From positions 1-31,830 of IMG/VR virus record IMGVR_UViG_3300036790_000140: a stretch of 31,830 nt of DNA. One strand, given 5' to 3'. Position 1 is the first letter of the stretch, and every line of letters begins with the position of its first letter. The notes under the pieces were generated by a model. The model did not search any database. It saw only the letters and a program-made list of their open reading frames with translations, and was not told the DNA's origin. Shown here one piece after another: positions 7,403 to 13,980 of this stretch. A program made the position numbers and the translations under genes. This stretch comes from a virus.

Positions 7403-8008
7403 TTACTCATTACATTCCATTTGTTCACCGCAAGGGCAAACAGGAAGTCCGACATCAATCCACTTTTGCGAAGTCCGTACCGTGTATCCGCAGGATTCTT
7501 CGGTACAAACCAACTTTCGCATTCGCGTCCCTTGCTTTTTCGGACCGTCACCGCCCTTGCCCGGTAGTAAACTGCGGTGCGGATACTTCGGAAGCGAGCC
7601 CAACCAACCTTTGATCCGCTTTTGTAGTTCAGAAGATGCAACCGTAGCCGTCATCTGGCCTTCGAGTCCGCACGCCACCGCGACATTGCGGAATGCCTTG
7701 CGGTGTCCAGCTTCAATGCCGGCGACGACATGCACTAACTCGTGAATCAGCACGTCAGTTACGCGGTCGGCCTTGTCCAGTTCCGGCGAAATGAAGATTT
7801 CATGGAAGCCATCGGAGGATGCTTTCGCTGACCAGCATTGCCCGATGGCGTGCTGCCCCTTGCCGCCGCGACGGCCGTAAGGGAATCCTACCGACACCCT
7901 GATTTTGTCTGGGAGTTTGTACCCCAGGGGCGTTAGCAGTTCAGCCGACAGGAGAGCCACGGCTTGAACAAGCCAGGACTCGCGCGTCAATGATGTCGAT
8001 GCGGCCAT
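7403..8008 (-). CDS. SprT-like zinc metalloprotease
   Basis: A 201-residue SprT/Spartan-type protein. The active-site helix is VLIHELVHVVAG (HELVH at 89-93), followed by GHRKAF as in SprT-like families. The C-terminal zinc ribbon has Cys 168, 173, 191 and 193 (CTEESCGY and CPCGEQM). Relatives cleave DNA-bound proteins or are linked to transcription, so it may clear protein-DNA crosslinks or act on host proteins. It starts behind GGAG and is the first gene after its own promoter (8033-8070), which matches the two virion promoters, hinting at expression late or together with virion genes. Confidence 0.82.
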   Translation of the reverse strand: MAASTSLTRESWLVQAVALLSAELLTPLGYKLPDKIRVSVGFPYGRRGGKGQHAIGQCWSAKASSDGFHEIFISPELDKADRVTDVLIHELVHVVAGIEAGHRKAFRNVAVACGLEGQMTATVASSELQKRIKGWLGSLPKYPHRSLLPGKGGDGPKKQGTRMRKLVCTEESCGYTVRTSQKWIDVGLPVCPCGEQMECNE

Positions 8009-8032
8009 GAAACTCCAGGATTAGTGCCCTAT

Positions 8033-8070
8033 CTCAATTCTACTGTAACCCGTACTTTCGGACTCGCCAA
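8033..8070 (-). promoter_or_regulatory. Promoter with phage motif, upstream of the SprT-like gene
   Basis: On the minus strand: TTGGCG (8065-8070), a 17-bp spacer, TACAGT (8042-8047) and then AGAATTGAG (8033-8041). The last nine bases are identical to those at the two rightward virion promoters. Predicted transcription start lies near 8034, 25 bases before the gene. Confidence 0.65.
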
Positions 8071-8071
8071 A

Positions 8072-9469
8072 TCAGCCCATTGCTTTTTCGGCGATCTTCC
8101 GCAGGGAAGCATCGAAGTTGGCGACAAAGGCGCGGCCGTTGTGCGTCGTTTCCTCTGCCGCCGCGATGGCTTCCATCATCAAGCCAAACACCAGGGCCGG
8201 CTTTTGTCGCGCCAGCGGCGACGATAGCAACCGAAGGAACGGATGATCCAGATTGAAAGCCATTTGATGATCGCGCCGGACCACAACCGGCGATTTCTCA
8301 CCTAGCTTTTCCTGGGGATACCGCTTCGTTCCGCCCTCCCGCTGACTGCCCTTTGGATCAATGATGGATTGCAACTCCTGCAATAGCTTGGGTGACAGCG
8401 GCGTAGAGGGTACGGCGCTTTCACGGTCACGCCGCACCGATGCCAGGATATACTTTTCCGTTTCCTCTTTCAGCCGGGCAATCAGCCGGTCATCAAATTG
8501 CACGTCATCTTTCTTCACACTGACATGGAAAAACTCATCCAGTTCGCGGCTGAATTCCAATTCGGCCCGGAAATGAGCGCCGACATGATGCCGCAAGTTG
8601 CCGCTGATTCCGAACGTTTCAGCGGCCAGCACTTCGCGTCCATTGCGAAGCAAGTAAAAGCCAGCGTGTTTGTCAATCACTGGGATGGGTGCATCCTCGT
8701 CATCCGGCACGTCAACGATTCGCAACTCCGCTGTTTTGCCAGGGGCGAACGTGATTTGTTTTTGCACTACCCGTTCAGTCCGCGGATCGTCCAGCATGAG
8801 CGGATCAATCTTCACTACCTTATGGTTGTTCACGTAAAACTTCGTGCCGTGGTCAATGTACCGCCGATAGATGCGGCCCATCGCCAACATGAGTTTGTCA
8901 CGGAAGCGGCCGGGATGCGTGTCATCAATGCGATCTATCTTGGAAATGCTGACGATTGTGCCGTGTGGCATGATTCGCTCCAGGTCATTGCGTTTGGCAA
9001 TGCCGCTGGCGGCAACCCAGGCACCGCGTTCCCGGACAAGCGACAGGTCAAGTATCACCTCATGGCCTACGCCGCCTTGCTGAATCGAAGCGACTCGCAA
9101 ATTTTCCCCCAGACTGAGGCCAGCGGCCACAAGTCCGACGCCGAAGCGCCCCAGGTCAGTGGGGTTGTAAACCCGCTGTGAGCCAATGCGGATGGCTTCC
9201 TGCAATGTTGCGGCGTCCATCCCGCCGCCGTTGTCGATGATATTCACCACATGCCCGACGTATTTGCTTTCCCGCTGGGTGGCAATGATTTCAACGTCGA
9301 TGCGGGTTGCCCCCGCGTCAAGGCAGTTATCCACTAGGTCGCAAATGGCCGCGATGGAGCGATAGCCTAGCTCTCGAAACGCTTCAAGCGTTCGGGCCGG
9401 GCCGGGCGTAATGTCCACTTCGTTCACGCGGCCAGCGGCCGGTTTAACAATGACGCTTCGCTGTCTCAT
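8072..9469 (-). CDS. GHKL (HSP90/MutL/MORC-type) ATPase
   Basis: A 465-residue protein with an N-terminal HATPase domain: N-box AICDLVDNCLDAG (residues 41-53), G1 box IIDNGGGMD (77-85) and G2 box GRFGVGL (107-113). The N-box residue that is usually the catalytic Glu is Asp (D44), while the Asn for magnesium (N48) is kept. The middle may be an S5-like transducer domain (KFYVNNHKV, then FYLLRNGREVL). The C-terminal third has no recognised nuclease. Such ATPases act as ATP-driven clamps in repair, chromatin or defence systems. GGAAGGAAT precedes the start and it has its own promoter. Function beyond ATP binding is unknown. Confidence 0.82.
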   Translation of the reverse strand: MRQRSVIVKPAAGRVNEVDITPGPARTLEAFRELGYRSIAAICDLVDNCLDAGATRIDVEIIATQRESKYVGHVVNIIDNGGGMDAATLQEAIRIGSQRVYNPTDLGRFGVGLVAAGLSLGENLRVASIQQGGVGHEVILDLSLVRERGAWVAASGIAKRNDLERIMPHGTIVSISKIDRIDDTHPGRFRDKLMLAMGRIYRRYIDHGTKFYVNNHKVVKIDPLMLDDPRTERVVQKQITFAPGKTAELRIVDVPDDEDAPIPVIDKHAGFYLLRNGREVLAAETFGISGNLRHHVGAHFRAELEFSRELDEFFHVSVKKDDVQFDDRLIARLKEETEKYILASVRRDRESAVPSTPLSPKLLQELQSIIDPKGSQREGGTKRYPQEKLGEKSPVVVRRDHQMAFNLDHPFLRLLSSPLARQKPALVFGLMMEAIAAAEETTHNGRAFVANFDASLRKIAEKAMG

Positions 9470-9501
9470 ATTCCTTCCAATCCCTGTAAAACCCGCCGCT
9501 T

Positions 9502-9530
9502 AGAATACCCTATGCTTTGCCGAAAAGCAA
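9502..9530 (-). promoter_or_regulatory. Likely sigma70-type promoter of the GHKL gene
   Basis: Minus strand TTGCTT (9525-9530), 17-bp spacer, TATTCT (9502-9507). The spacer overlaps a small perfect hairpin (CTTTGC / GCAAAG), which could be an operator or the end of the upstream transcript. The gene starts about 33 bases downstream of the -10. Confidence 0.5.
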
Positions 9531-9552
9531 AGGGATTCTCCTACCGATAACC

Positions 9553-9759
9553 TTATTTGGTCGGGGTGCGGCACGCCGCCAACAGTTGCCGACTCAGACT
9601 CACCGCCTCTTGACAGGTCAGTTGCACCGCAATGTAGTGCATATCCTCCCGGTGGAATCGCAATTCCACATGGTTATCCAGACGTGACACGCCATAGAGC
9701 GCCAGGGGATACCATCGACGCGGAAAAACCATTGCCTTTAGTACATTCGACATTCTCAT
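9553..9759 (-). CDS. Hypothetical protein, 68 aa
   Basis: Not recognised. It reads as a small alpha/beta protein: strands around YPLALYGVSRLDNHVELRF, then YIAVQLTCQEAVSLSRQLLAAC as a closing helix. AGGAG seven bases upstream supports ATG 9759 over the internal ATG two codons later. It lies just downstream of a terminator-like hairpin and follows the repeat-protein gene, so it may belong to the amidoligase block. Confidence 0.6.
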   Translation of the reverse strand: MRMSNVLKAMVFPRRWYPLALYGVSRLDNHVELRFHREDMHYIAVQLTCQEAVSLSRQLLAACRTPTK

Positions 9760-9774
9760 TTTCTTCTCCTGTGT

Positions 9775-9804
9775 TAAGAGCGAAAGGCCGGATGCGAACC
9801 GGCC
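9775..9804 (-). terminator. Terminator-like hairpin after the repeat-protein gene
   Basis: Minus-strand hairpin GGCCGG - 7-nt loop - CCGGCC (9786-9804) followed by TTTCGCTCTT. It starts 13 bases after the stop codon. The T-run is imperfect, so partial termination is more likely than full. Layout and flanks resemble the hairpin at 10472-10501. Confidence 0.5.
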
Positions 9805-9816
9805 AGGGTCACGCGG

Positions 9817-10452
9817 TTATTTCGCTGACTTGACACGACGATCAGTGACGATTTTGGCCGAGCCACCCACATCCTTGATGGTGGCCGAGCCACCCACATC
9901 CTTGATGGTGGCCGAGCCACCCACATAATTGATGGTGGCCGAGTCACGCACATAATTGATGGTGGCCGAGCCACCCACATCCTTGATGGTGGCCGAGCCA
10001 CCCACATCCTTGATGGTGGCCGAGCCACCCACATCCTTGATGGTGGCCGAGTCACGCACATAATTGATGGTGGCCGAGTCACGCACACTGAGGATTCGAC
10101 CCGCTTTGATTTCGTTCACTACCGCTTTACCGCCGAGGATGTAACACCCATCGACGATTAAATCCCGCGTCTCATCGACGATGAGCATTGACTTGGCAAT
10201 CGCCCGTAACTTTTTCTCCGCTTGCGACTCCACATCATCCAGCCATGCCGGGCGAGTATTTTCGTCAATTCGCCAATTCCATTTCGACACGTCCAGCCAG
10301 TTATCGCCGGGCGTCAATTCGACTTTGGCAAACTTCCCAACTTTCGTATCCTTCAAGTCGAACAACCGCACTAATTCAGAGTGCGAATCGACCATAGGGT
10401 GCCACAACACATCACCTTTCGGTGTGATGATTGCGGATAGAAAATTACACAT
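9817..10452 (-). CDS. Protein with nine 9-residue beta-solenoid-like repeats
   Basis: A 211-residue protein. The N-terminal domain (1-120) begins MCNFLSAIITPKGDVLWHP and ends with DLIVDGCYILGGKAVV. The C-terminal part is nine 9-residue repeats of the type V-[GR]-[GD]-S-A-T-I-[KN]-[DY], which would stack as a beta-solenoid rod. The Ser-Ala-Thr-Ile core repeats every turn. Similar proteins of unknown function, with a conserved MCNFLSA-like start and variable repeat number, exist in phages and bacteria (from memory, not checked). An excellent GGAGG precedes the start. It sits directly downstream of the glutamine amidotransferase gene and, like it, starts Met-Cys. A substrate, scaffold or surface role is inference. 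Confidence 0.75.
   Translation of the reverse strand: MCNFLSAIITPKGDVLWHPMVDSHSELVRLFDLKDTKVGKFAKVELTPGDNWLDVSKWNWRIDENTRPAWLDDVESQAEKKLRAIAKSMLIVDETRDLIVDGCYILGGKAVVNEIKAGRILSVRDSATINYVRDSATIKDVGGSATIKDVGGSATIKDVGGSATINYVRDSATINYVGGSATIKDVGGSATIKDVGGSAKIVTDRRVKSAK
9850..10092. repeat. 27-bp tandem repeat array, nine units
   Basis: Nine head-to-tail 27-bp units inside the repeat-protein gene. Two sequence types alternate. Type A has agccaccc...atcctt (encodes GG...IKD) and type B has agtcacgc...ataatt (encodes RD...INY). Reading left to right, unit 1 is a degenerate A, units 2, 5, 6 and 7 are A, units 4 and 8 are B, unit 3 is a hybrid of A and B, and unit 9 is B with a changed end. Copies of one type are identical over 27 bases, so unequal recombination or slippage has acted recently. 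Unit length is in frame, so copy number can change without breaking the gene. Confidence 0.95.
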
Positions 10453-10471
10453 TGGAAACCTCCGTTAAGGG

Positions 10472-10501
10472 TAAAAGCAAAACCGGGGCGCGACTCCCGG
10501 T
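10472..10501 (-). terminator. Intrinsic terminator after the glutamine amidotransferase gene
   Basis: Minus-strand hairpin ACCGGG - 8-nt loop - CCCGGT (10482-10501) followed by TTTGCTTTT. It lies 8 bases after the TAG of the amidotransferase gene and before the ribosome site of the next gene, so it would reduce transcription into the repeat-protein gene. Confidence 0.6.
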
Positions 10502-10508
10502 GGTCACG

Positions 10509-11285
10509 CTATTTGCGGGACGCTTCGCCCATCGCCTCTAGGATGGCATTCATTTCGTTCACGTCATCGCGGGCAATCGCATCGTCAAGTGTGGCGTCAA
10601 GATAGTGCTCTTGCCACTCCGCTTCCGATAGTTTGTCAGGATCGGAGAACAGAGTGCCGCGGAAAGTGCTTCCTTCGCAATCGCCGCCTGACCAGCGGTT
10701 CATAGAGGCACAACCGCGATAGCGAAAGGGGATATCCTTATAGCCGCTGTTACTGAACCACCGCGAGCCATCCCACACGCCGCTATCGGCATTGACAATA
10801 GACACGTTGCCGCACTCGTCCATGAGGATAAACTTATTCGCCGGCCCGATCATTTCGGCCAGCTCGCCGCCGAATACGCCGCTTGTCAATTGTGCGGGTT
10901 CGCGGCACGCTAGGATGGTCCGACAGAAGAATGCAGTGTCGCTTAGGTCACTTGTCGCCGGTGGTTCAATGTCCAGTATGCCATTGTGCACTAAACCTGC
11001 CCGGCCGTCCCCCAGGATATGCGGATGGATATTCACGGTCGAATTGTCGCCATGAGTCGCGTAGCGAAAGTGCACAACGAAATGCGATGTTGCACCGAAC
11101 GCCGCATGATCTTTATAGTACGCCTTGCGAAGCCGCTTGAGACTGTAGAACGGTTTGCGGATAACTAGCTTGCCATCCGCCGCGAACATATAGCCCGCCC
11201 CGTCCGGGTTTGCCGTCCATCCGTTTTTCAGGATATCACGGTCTAACGCCGCATCCCCTTTAGGTTGAAACACCGCTAAGCACAT
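10509..11285 (-). CDS. Class II glutamine amidotransferase-like protein
   Basis: A 258-residue Ntn-hydrolase. It starts MCLAVF, so removal of Met would expose the catalytic Cys. Family signatures follow: NPDGAGYMF (26-34), HFRYATHG (72-79, the substrate-binding Arg) and LVHNGIL (98-104). These domains release ammonia from glutamine, or in some relatives cut gamma-glutamyl bonds. No synthase domain is fused, so a partner must use the ammonia or isopeptide; the amidoligase gene two places upstream is the obvious candidate. GAGGAG lies seven bases before the ATG. The C-terminal 100 residues (RWFSNSGYKD onward) are specific to this protein type and end in an acidic helix. Confidence 0.87.
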   Translation of the reverse strand: MCLAVFQPKGDAALDRDILKNGWTANPDGAGYMFAADGKLVIRKPFYSLKRLRKAYYKDHAAFGATSHFVVHFRYATHGDNSTVNIHPHILGDGRAGLVHNGILDIEPPATSDLSDTAFFCRTILACREPAQLTSGVFGGELAEMIGPANKFILMDECGNVSIVNADSGVWDGSRWFSNSGYKDIPFRYRGCASMNRWSGGDCEGSTFRGTLFSDPDKLSEAEWQEHYLDATLDDAIARDDVNEMNAILEAMGEASRK

Positions 11286-11327
11286 TGCAATCTCCTCATT
11301 AGTTAAGAACGCGTCGCACTGATTACA

Positions 11328-11354
11328 CTTGCCCCCGTTCCAAGCGGGGGCAAG
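11328..11354. other. Perfect 10-bp stem-loop between two genes
   Basis: CTTGCCCCCG - TTCCAAG - CGGGGGCAAG. The stem is perfect and GC-rich, but no T-run follows on either strand, so it is not a classical terminator. It lies three bases after the stop of the 67-residue HTH-like gene and 43 bases before the amidotransferase start. RNA stability or transcript processing is possible. Confidence 0.7.
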
Positions 11355-11356
11355 AA

Positions 11357-11560
11357 TTATGAGTGCATCGAATTGACGTAACCATCCTCATTGACGGTAC
11401 GCCCCAGACTTGCCAGAACGGTTGTCACTTGATGGTTCGGGATATCCAAGTGCTTCGCAATCGTGCGGTAGTCCCGCCGGCGGTACTTCCGATTTTGCAA
11501 CAGACTGCGGGTTGCCATCCGCAAAAGTTTTTCATACTGCCGTTCTTCAATGGACAACAT
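11357..11560 (-). CDS. Putative small HTH protein, 67 aa
   Basis: Begins MLSIEERQYEKLLRMATRSL. The segment RRDYRTIAKHLDIPNHQVTTVLASLGRT reads as a helix-turn-helix. The ATG at 11560 is preferred because GAGG lies five bases upstream; earlier in-frame ATGs at 11605-11611 would overlap the amidoligase end. Placed between amidoligase and amidotransferase genes, it could be the local regulator of the block. Confidence 0.6.
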   Translation of the reverse strand: MLSIEERQYEKLLRMATRSLLQNRKYRRRDYRTIAKHLDIPNHQVTTVLASLGRTVNEDGYVNSMHS

Positions 11561-11597
11561 ACAAACCTCATTTCTGTGGCCGATGGCCACTGTAAAA

Positions 11598-12926
11598 TTA
11601 GTCATGGTCAATCTCTGTCGGATTCCCGATCCATTTCAGCAAATCATGCGACTCGGGACGGCCGATCAAATTTGCCCCCTCTACTTTCATCCACCGGCGG
11701 AAATTCCCCAGCGTCATTTGACCGATGCCATTTCGCTTGACGAATTGAACCAAAGCCGCCACTAACGCGATATTCCGCTTGATGGATTGAACGTCAAGCG
11801 TGCCGCGAAAGATACGGAATTCGATGGTACGGGGATTCTCTAGATTGATTGCCGTATACCGATCGTCATGGCTATTGCCTGATTTCACTTTTTTGCACAA
11901 TCCCCCAGTGCCTTGACCGTCGATTTTCGACCAACGATTGAGCGTATCCCCCTTGCGGCGTGACATACGCTTGATGAATGCCGCATTGTCACGGAAGAAT
12001 GCCAGTAGCTTGAGAATGTCCAACCGCGATAGGCTGGAACGTCCAACGTGAATGTGCATTCCACACGTTGAAGTATCGTATGAACGATACCCCATTTTCT
12101 TTAGCTTCGCGGCCCAACCAAAATCGGCGTGCTGTTTCCAGTATTCCCATGTTGCGGGATGCGAAACGATTTCAAAACCGCTATCTAAGCTGCCATCCTC
12201 TTTGCAGTAGTACAAATCGTGCTCATGCAACCCGGCCGATTCAACGTTGTCCGACTCACAACCTCCCTCATCGACTTCCAATTCAATGCCGAAGAATGTT
12301 GTGATACTTCTACTTCGCACTGGCTCATTCGACGCCCGGAAGAATTCCGCTTCCGGTTTATAGCCGTAGTTGCGAATGGCTCTTGGCTCATCTTCCTCAT
12401 CCGCTTCCTCATCCGCCGCATCGTCATGGCATGATCGGCAAAGCGTATTCCCCGCATCGTCCAAATATGCATCGTCATTGGCGATAACGTCATTACAGTT
12501 TTCACACGTTGAATAGTTATCAACGCAACTCTCGCAAATGCGTTCGCCGGCCGCATTGTCATAATGGGCGGAATCCGTAGCAAAATGGTCATTGCAATCC
12601 GCACATTCCCATGAGCAATCATCGCATCGTGTTTCCGTGAATGAACGGGATGTATAATGCGAACGAATCGTAGTAGTGTGGAATTCATCCCCATCGGTTG
12701 TTGTCCGGCCGCAATGTTCGCACTCAATCACGCAATCGCGGCAGTGCGGAATATCGTCATGCAAAACCGTTTCATCCGCATCGGTGGACGTGTGACAGTG
12801 GGGGCATACGATTTGCCCCGATTGGTCTGATTCAACCTCTAGCGGTGCGGGATGCAATCGTTCAGCAATCGCCGGTAAGTCGCGTGCTGAATCAATGAAC
12901 GGTAACGGAATTTGAATATCAGGCAT
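11598..12926 (-). CDS. Amidoligase (glutamine-synthetase fold) with N-terminal zinc-finger array
   Basis: A 442-residue protein in two parts. The N-terminal part has eight CxxC pairs (41-44, 62-65, 69-72, 101-104, 108-111, 131-134, 141-144, 163-166), enough for four zinc sites of LIM/treble-clef type. An acidic linker (170-181) follows. The C-terminal part matches the putative amidoligase family: FFGIELEVDEGG (211-222), SLDSGFEIVSHP (246-257), CGMHIHVG (288-295) and TIEFRIFRG (367-375). These have the metal- and ATP-binding acids, His and Arg of glutamine synthetase-like COOH-NH2 ligases. Such enzymes form amide or isopeptide bonds, and phage versions are reported next to class II amidotransferases (Iyer, Aravind and colleagues). 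The substrate is unknown; the zinc array may bind it. Confidence 0.87.
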   Translation of the reverse strand: MPDIQIPLPFIDSARDLPAIAERLHPAPLEVESDQSGQIVCPHCHTSTDADETVLHDDIPHCRDCVIECEHCGRTTTDGDEFHTTTIRSHYTSRSFTETRCDDCSWECADCNDHFATDSAHYDNAAGERICESCVDNYSTCENCNDVIANDDAYLDDAGNTLCRSCHDDAADEEADEEDEPRAIRNYGYKPEAEFFRASNEPVRSRSITTFFGIELEVDEGGCESDNVESAGLHEHDLYYCKEDGSLDSGFEIVSHPATWEYWKQHADFGWAAKLKKMGYRSYDTSTCGMHIHVGRSSLSRLDILKLLAFFRDNAAFIKRMSRRKGDTLNRWSKIDGQGTGGLCKKVKSGNSHDDRYTAINLENPRTIEFRIFRGTLDVQSIKRNIALVAALVQFVKRNGIGQMTLGNFRRWMKVEGANLIGRPESHDLLKWIGNPTEIDHD

Positions 12927-12946
12927 GATTAAACCCTTTCAAAATC

Positions 12947-12975
12947 AATATGCCCCATGAATTGCGATTGTGCAA
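12947..12975 (-). promoter_or_regulatory. Possible promoter of the amidoligase gene
   Basis: Minus strand TTGCAC (12970-12975), 17-bp spacer, CATATT (12947-12952). The -35 differs from the phage motif TTGCGC by one base, but the downstream AGAATTGAG is absent. Start would fall near 12940, 14 bases before the gene. Moderate to weak. Confidence 0.35.
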
Positions 12976-12982
12976 ATAACAA

Positions 12983-13051
12983 TTAGCACAATGCCGCATA
13001 GACAAACAGAACTAGCACCAATGCATTACGAAACACTTTGTCAGTTAACAT
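12983..13051 (-). CDS. Candidate 22-residue membrane micropeptide
   Basis: MLTDKVFRNALVLVLFVYAALC: a charged N-terminus and one hydrophobic segment (about 10-22). A G-rich stretch (GGGGGATTT) lies just before the ATG, which is in the arm of the hairpin at 13055-13085, so translation could be hidden by folding. Too short to be certain; it fills a gap of ~170 bases between recognised genes. Confidence 0.3.
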   Translation of the reverse strand: MLTDKVFRNALVLVLFVYAALC

Positions 13052-13054
13052 AAA

Positions 13055-13085
13055 TCCCCCGTCCTACAGTTAAGCGAACGGGGGA
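13055..13085 (-). other. GC-rich hairpin after the 66-residue gene
   Basis: TCCCCCGT - 15-nt loop - ACGGGGGA, perfect 8-bp stem, followed on the minus strand by TTTATGTT. It may be a weak terminator or may hide the ribosome site of the 22-residue peptide. The loop carries CTTAAC and AGGA, as do the neighbouring intergenic regions. Confidence 0.55.
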
Positions 13086-13096
13086 GGAAAGAGGGT

Positions 13097-13297
13097 TTAG
13101 ATCGGGAATTCACGCTTGCGGAAAGCGCCGATTGAGTGTGCCGCTTTCATCCATGCGATAGCGTTCTTTTCGTCGATGGAGCACAAATCGTCCGCACGCA
13201 TCCGGGCGAGTGTTTCGAGTGCTTCAAAAACATCCGCTAGGGAGGATCGGTGGATAATCTGATTCAAAACGCTCATCGTCGATGCATTCAGTGGCAT
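13097..13297 (-). CDS. Hypothetical protein, 66 aa
   Basis: Not recognised. All-helical in appearance: STMSVLNQIIHRSSLADVFEAL, then EKNAIAWMKAAHSIGAFRKR. GAGGG precedes ATG 13297 at about eight bases; ATG 13276 is an alternative. Could be a small regulator or inhibitor, with no evidence either way. Confidence 0.6.
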   Translation of the reverse strand: MPLNASTMSVLNQIIHRSSLADVFEALETLARMRADDLCSIDEKNAIAWMKAAHSIGAFRKREFPI

Positions 13298-13319
13298 ACC
13301 AATACCCTCTTTCTGTCGG

Positions 13320-13478
13320 TTAGAGGTTTTCTGTGTACTCTTTGACGGTCACTTCGCGGACGTTCGGACGATCCGCCAAGCGGGTTTGCAGCATTGCCGC
13401 TGCAATCGCGGTTAGTCCACCACAGCTATTGAAGTGACCACGTTCAAACCACGTTACCTTAAAGAATACGCGACTCAT
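13320..13478 (-). CDS. Hypothetical protein, 52 aa
   Basis: Begins MSRVFFKVTWFERGHFNSCG and ends VREVTVKEYTENL. A short alpha/beta protein. ATG 13478 is chosen over upstream starts because it overlaps the stop of the 32-residue membrane peptide as ATGA and lies nine bases after GAGAGG. Unknown function. Confidence 0.55.
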   Translation of the reverse strand: MSRVFFKVTWFERGHFNSCGGLTAIAAAMLQTRLADRPNVREVTVKEYTENL

Positions 13479-13573
13479 TGATTGCATCCTCTCAAAAAAA
13501 GTAGAATCAAAACATTCGCAACGACAAACGCAACGACGCAAACCCACATTGCACTAACAATCCTTCTCCTCAT
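13475..13573 (-). CDS. Candidate 32-residue single-pass membrane peptide
   Basis: Starts MRRRIVSAMWVCVVAFVVAN and continues with a hydrophobic stretch to LLFLRGCNQ. Three Arg at the N-terminus and one membrane helix would give an N-in orientation. Its TGA overlaps the next gene's ATG. The ribosome site is weak (AGGGAAG directly before the ATG). The fit to the operon makes it more credible than length alone would. Confidence 0.42.
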   Translation of the reverse strand: MRRRIVSAMWVCVVAFVVANVLILLFLRGCNQ

Positions 13574-13658
13574 CTTCCCTATGGCTCGCAAAACACTTGC
13601 GATATCCCTCCCCGCTGCTACAGGGAAGGAAATCGAGAGGGTTTACCGTTTGCCACAA

Positions 13659-13820
13659 TCAGTATCCAGCCCACACTCGCAATTGTGCGAATGAACCCGG
13701 ATAGATGAATCCATGATGCCGGTAACTTTCCCGGACGATGATTTGTCCACCGCTGATTTCCCGGACAAACCAATCGTGTTGACTCGCCCATTCGATTTGC
13801 TGTTTGGTAAACTGATTCAT
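13659..13820 (-). CDS. Hypothetical protein, 53 aa
   Basis: Begins MNQFTKQQIEWASQHDWFVR. The frame stays open upstream to 13991, but ATG 13820 has GAGG eight bases before it and the upstream sequence (His- and Arg-rich) looks non-coding. A small alpha/beta fold is likely. It is the first gene with a good start in the leftward run. A shorter rightward frame overlaps it and cannot be ruled out. Confidence 0.5.
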   Translation of the reverse strand: MNQFTKQQIEWASQHDWFVREISGGQIIVRESYRHHGFIYPGSFAQLRVWAGY

Positions 13821-13980
13821 ACCGATTGCCTCAAAATGTCTGATGCCATGACATACACGATGGATCGGATGAAAGCAAATCCGGGATGCGGATTTTGCCA
13901 GGGGATGAGTCCGATAATGGAAAGCAAGAATGTGGGGTTTGTGATAACCGGGATGCGTCACTAGAGTTATGGCGAAACCC

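Noticed and set aside
9774-10088. Leftward frame with MCVTRPPS/MWVARPPS repeats
   Set aside because: It is the 27-bp array read in a second frame. The frame used by the repeat-protein gene has the strong ribosome site and a full N-terminal domain.
9850-10092. The tandem array as a CRISPR
   Set aside because: Units are contiguous without spacers, are in frame inside a gene, and no cas gene is near.
13836-13964. Rightward frame with a Cys-rich end (CGFCQGMSPIMESKNVGFVITG)
   Set aside because: The end looks protein-like, but there is no ribosome site on this strand and it is antisense to the region leading into the 53-residue leftward gene. Left unresolved rather than called.
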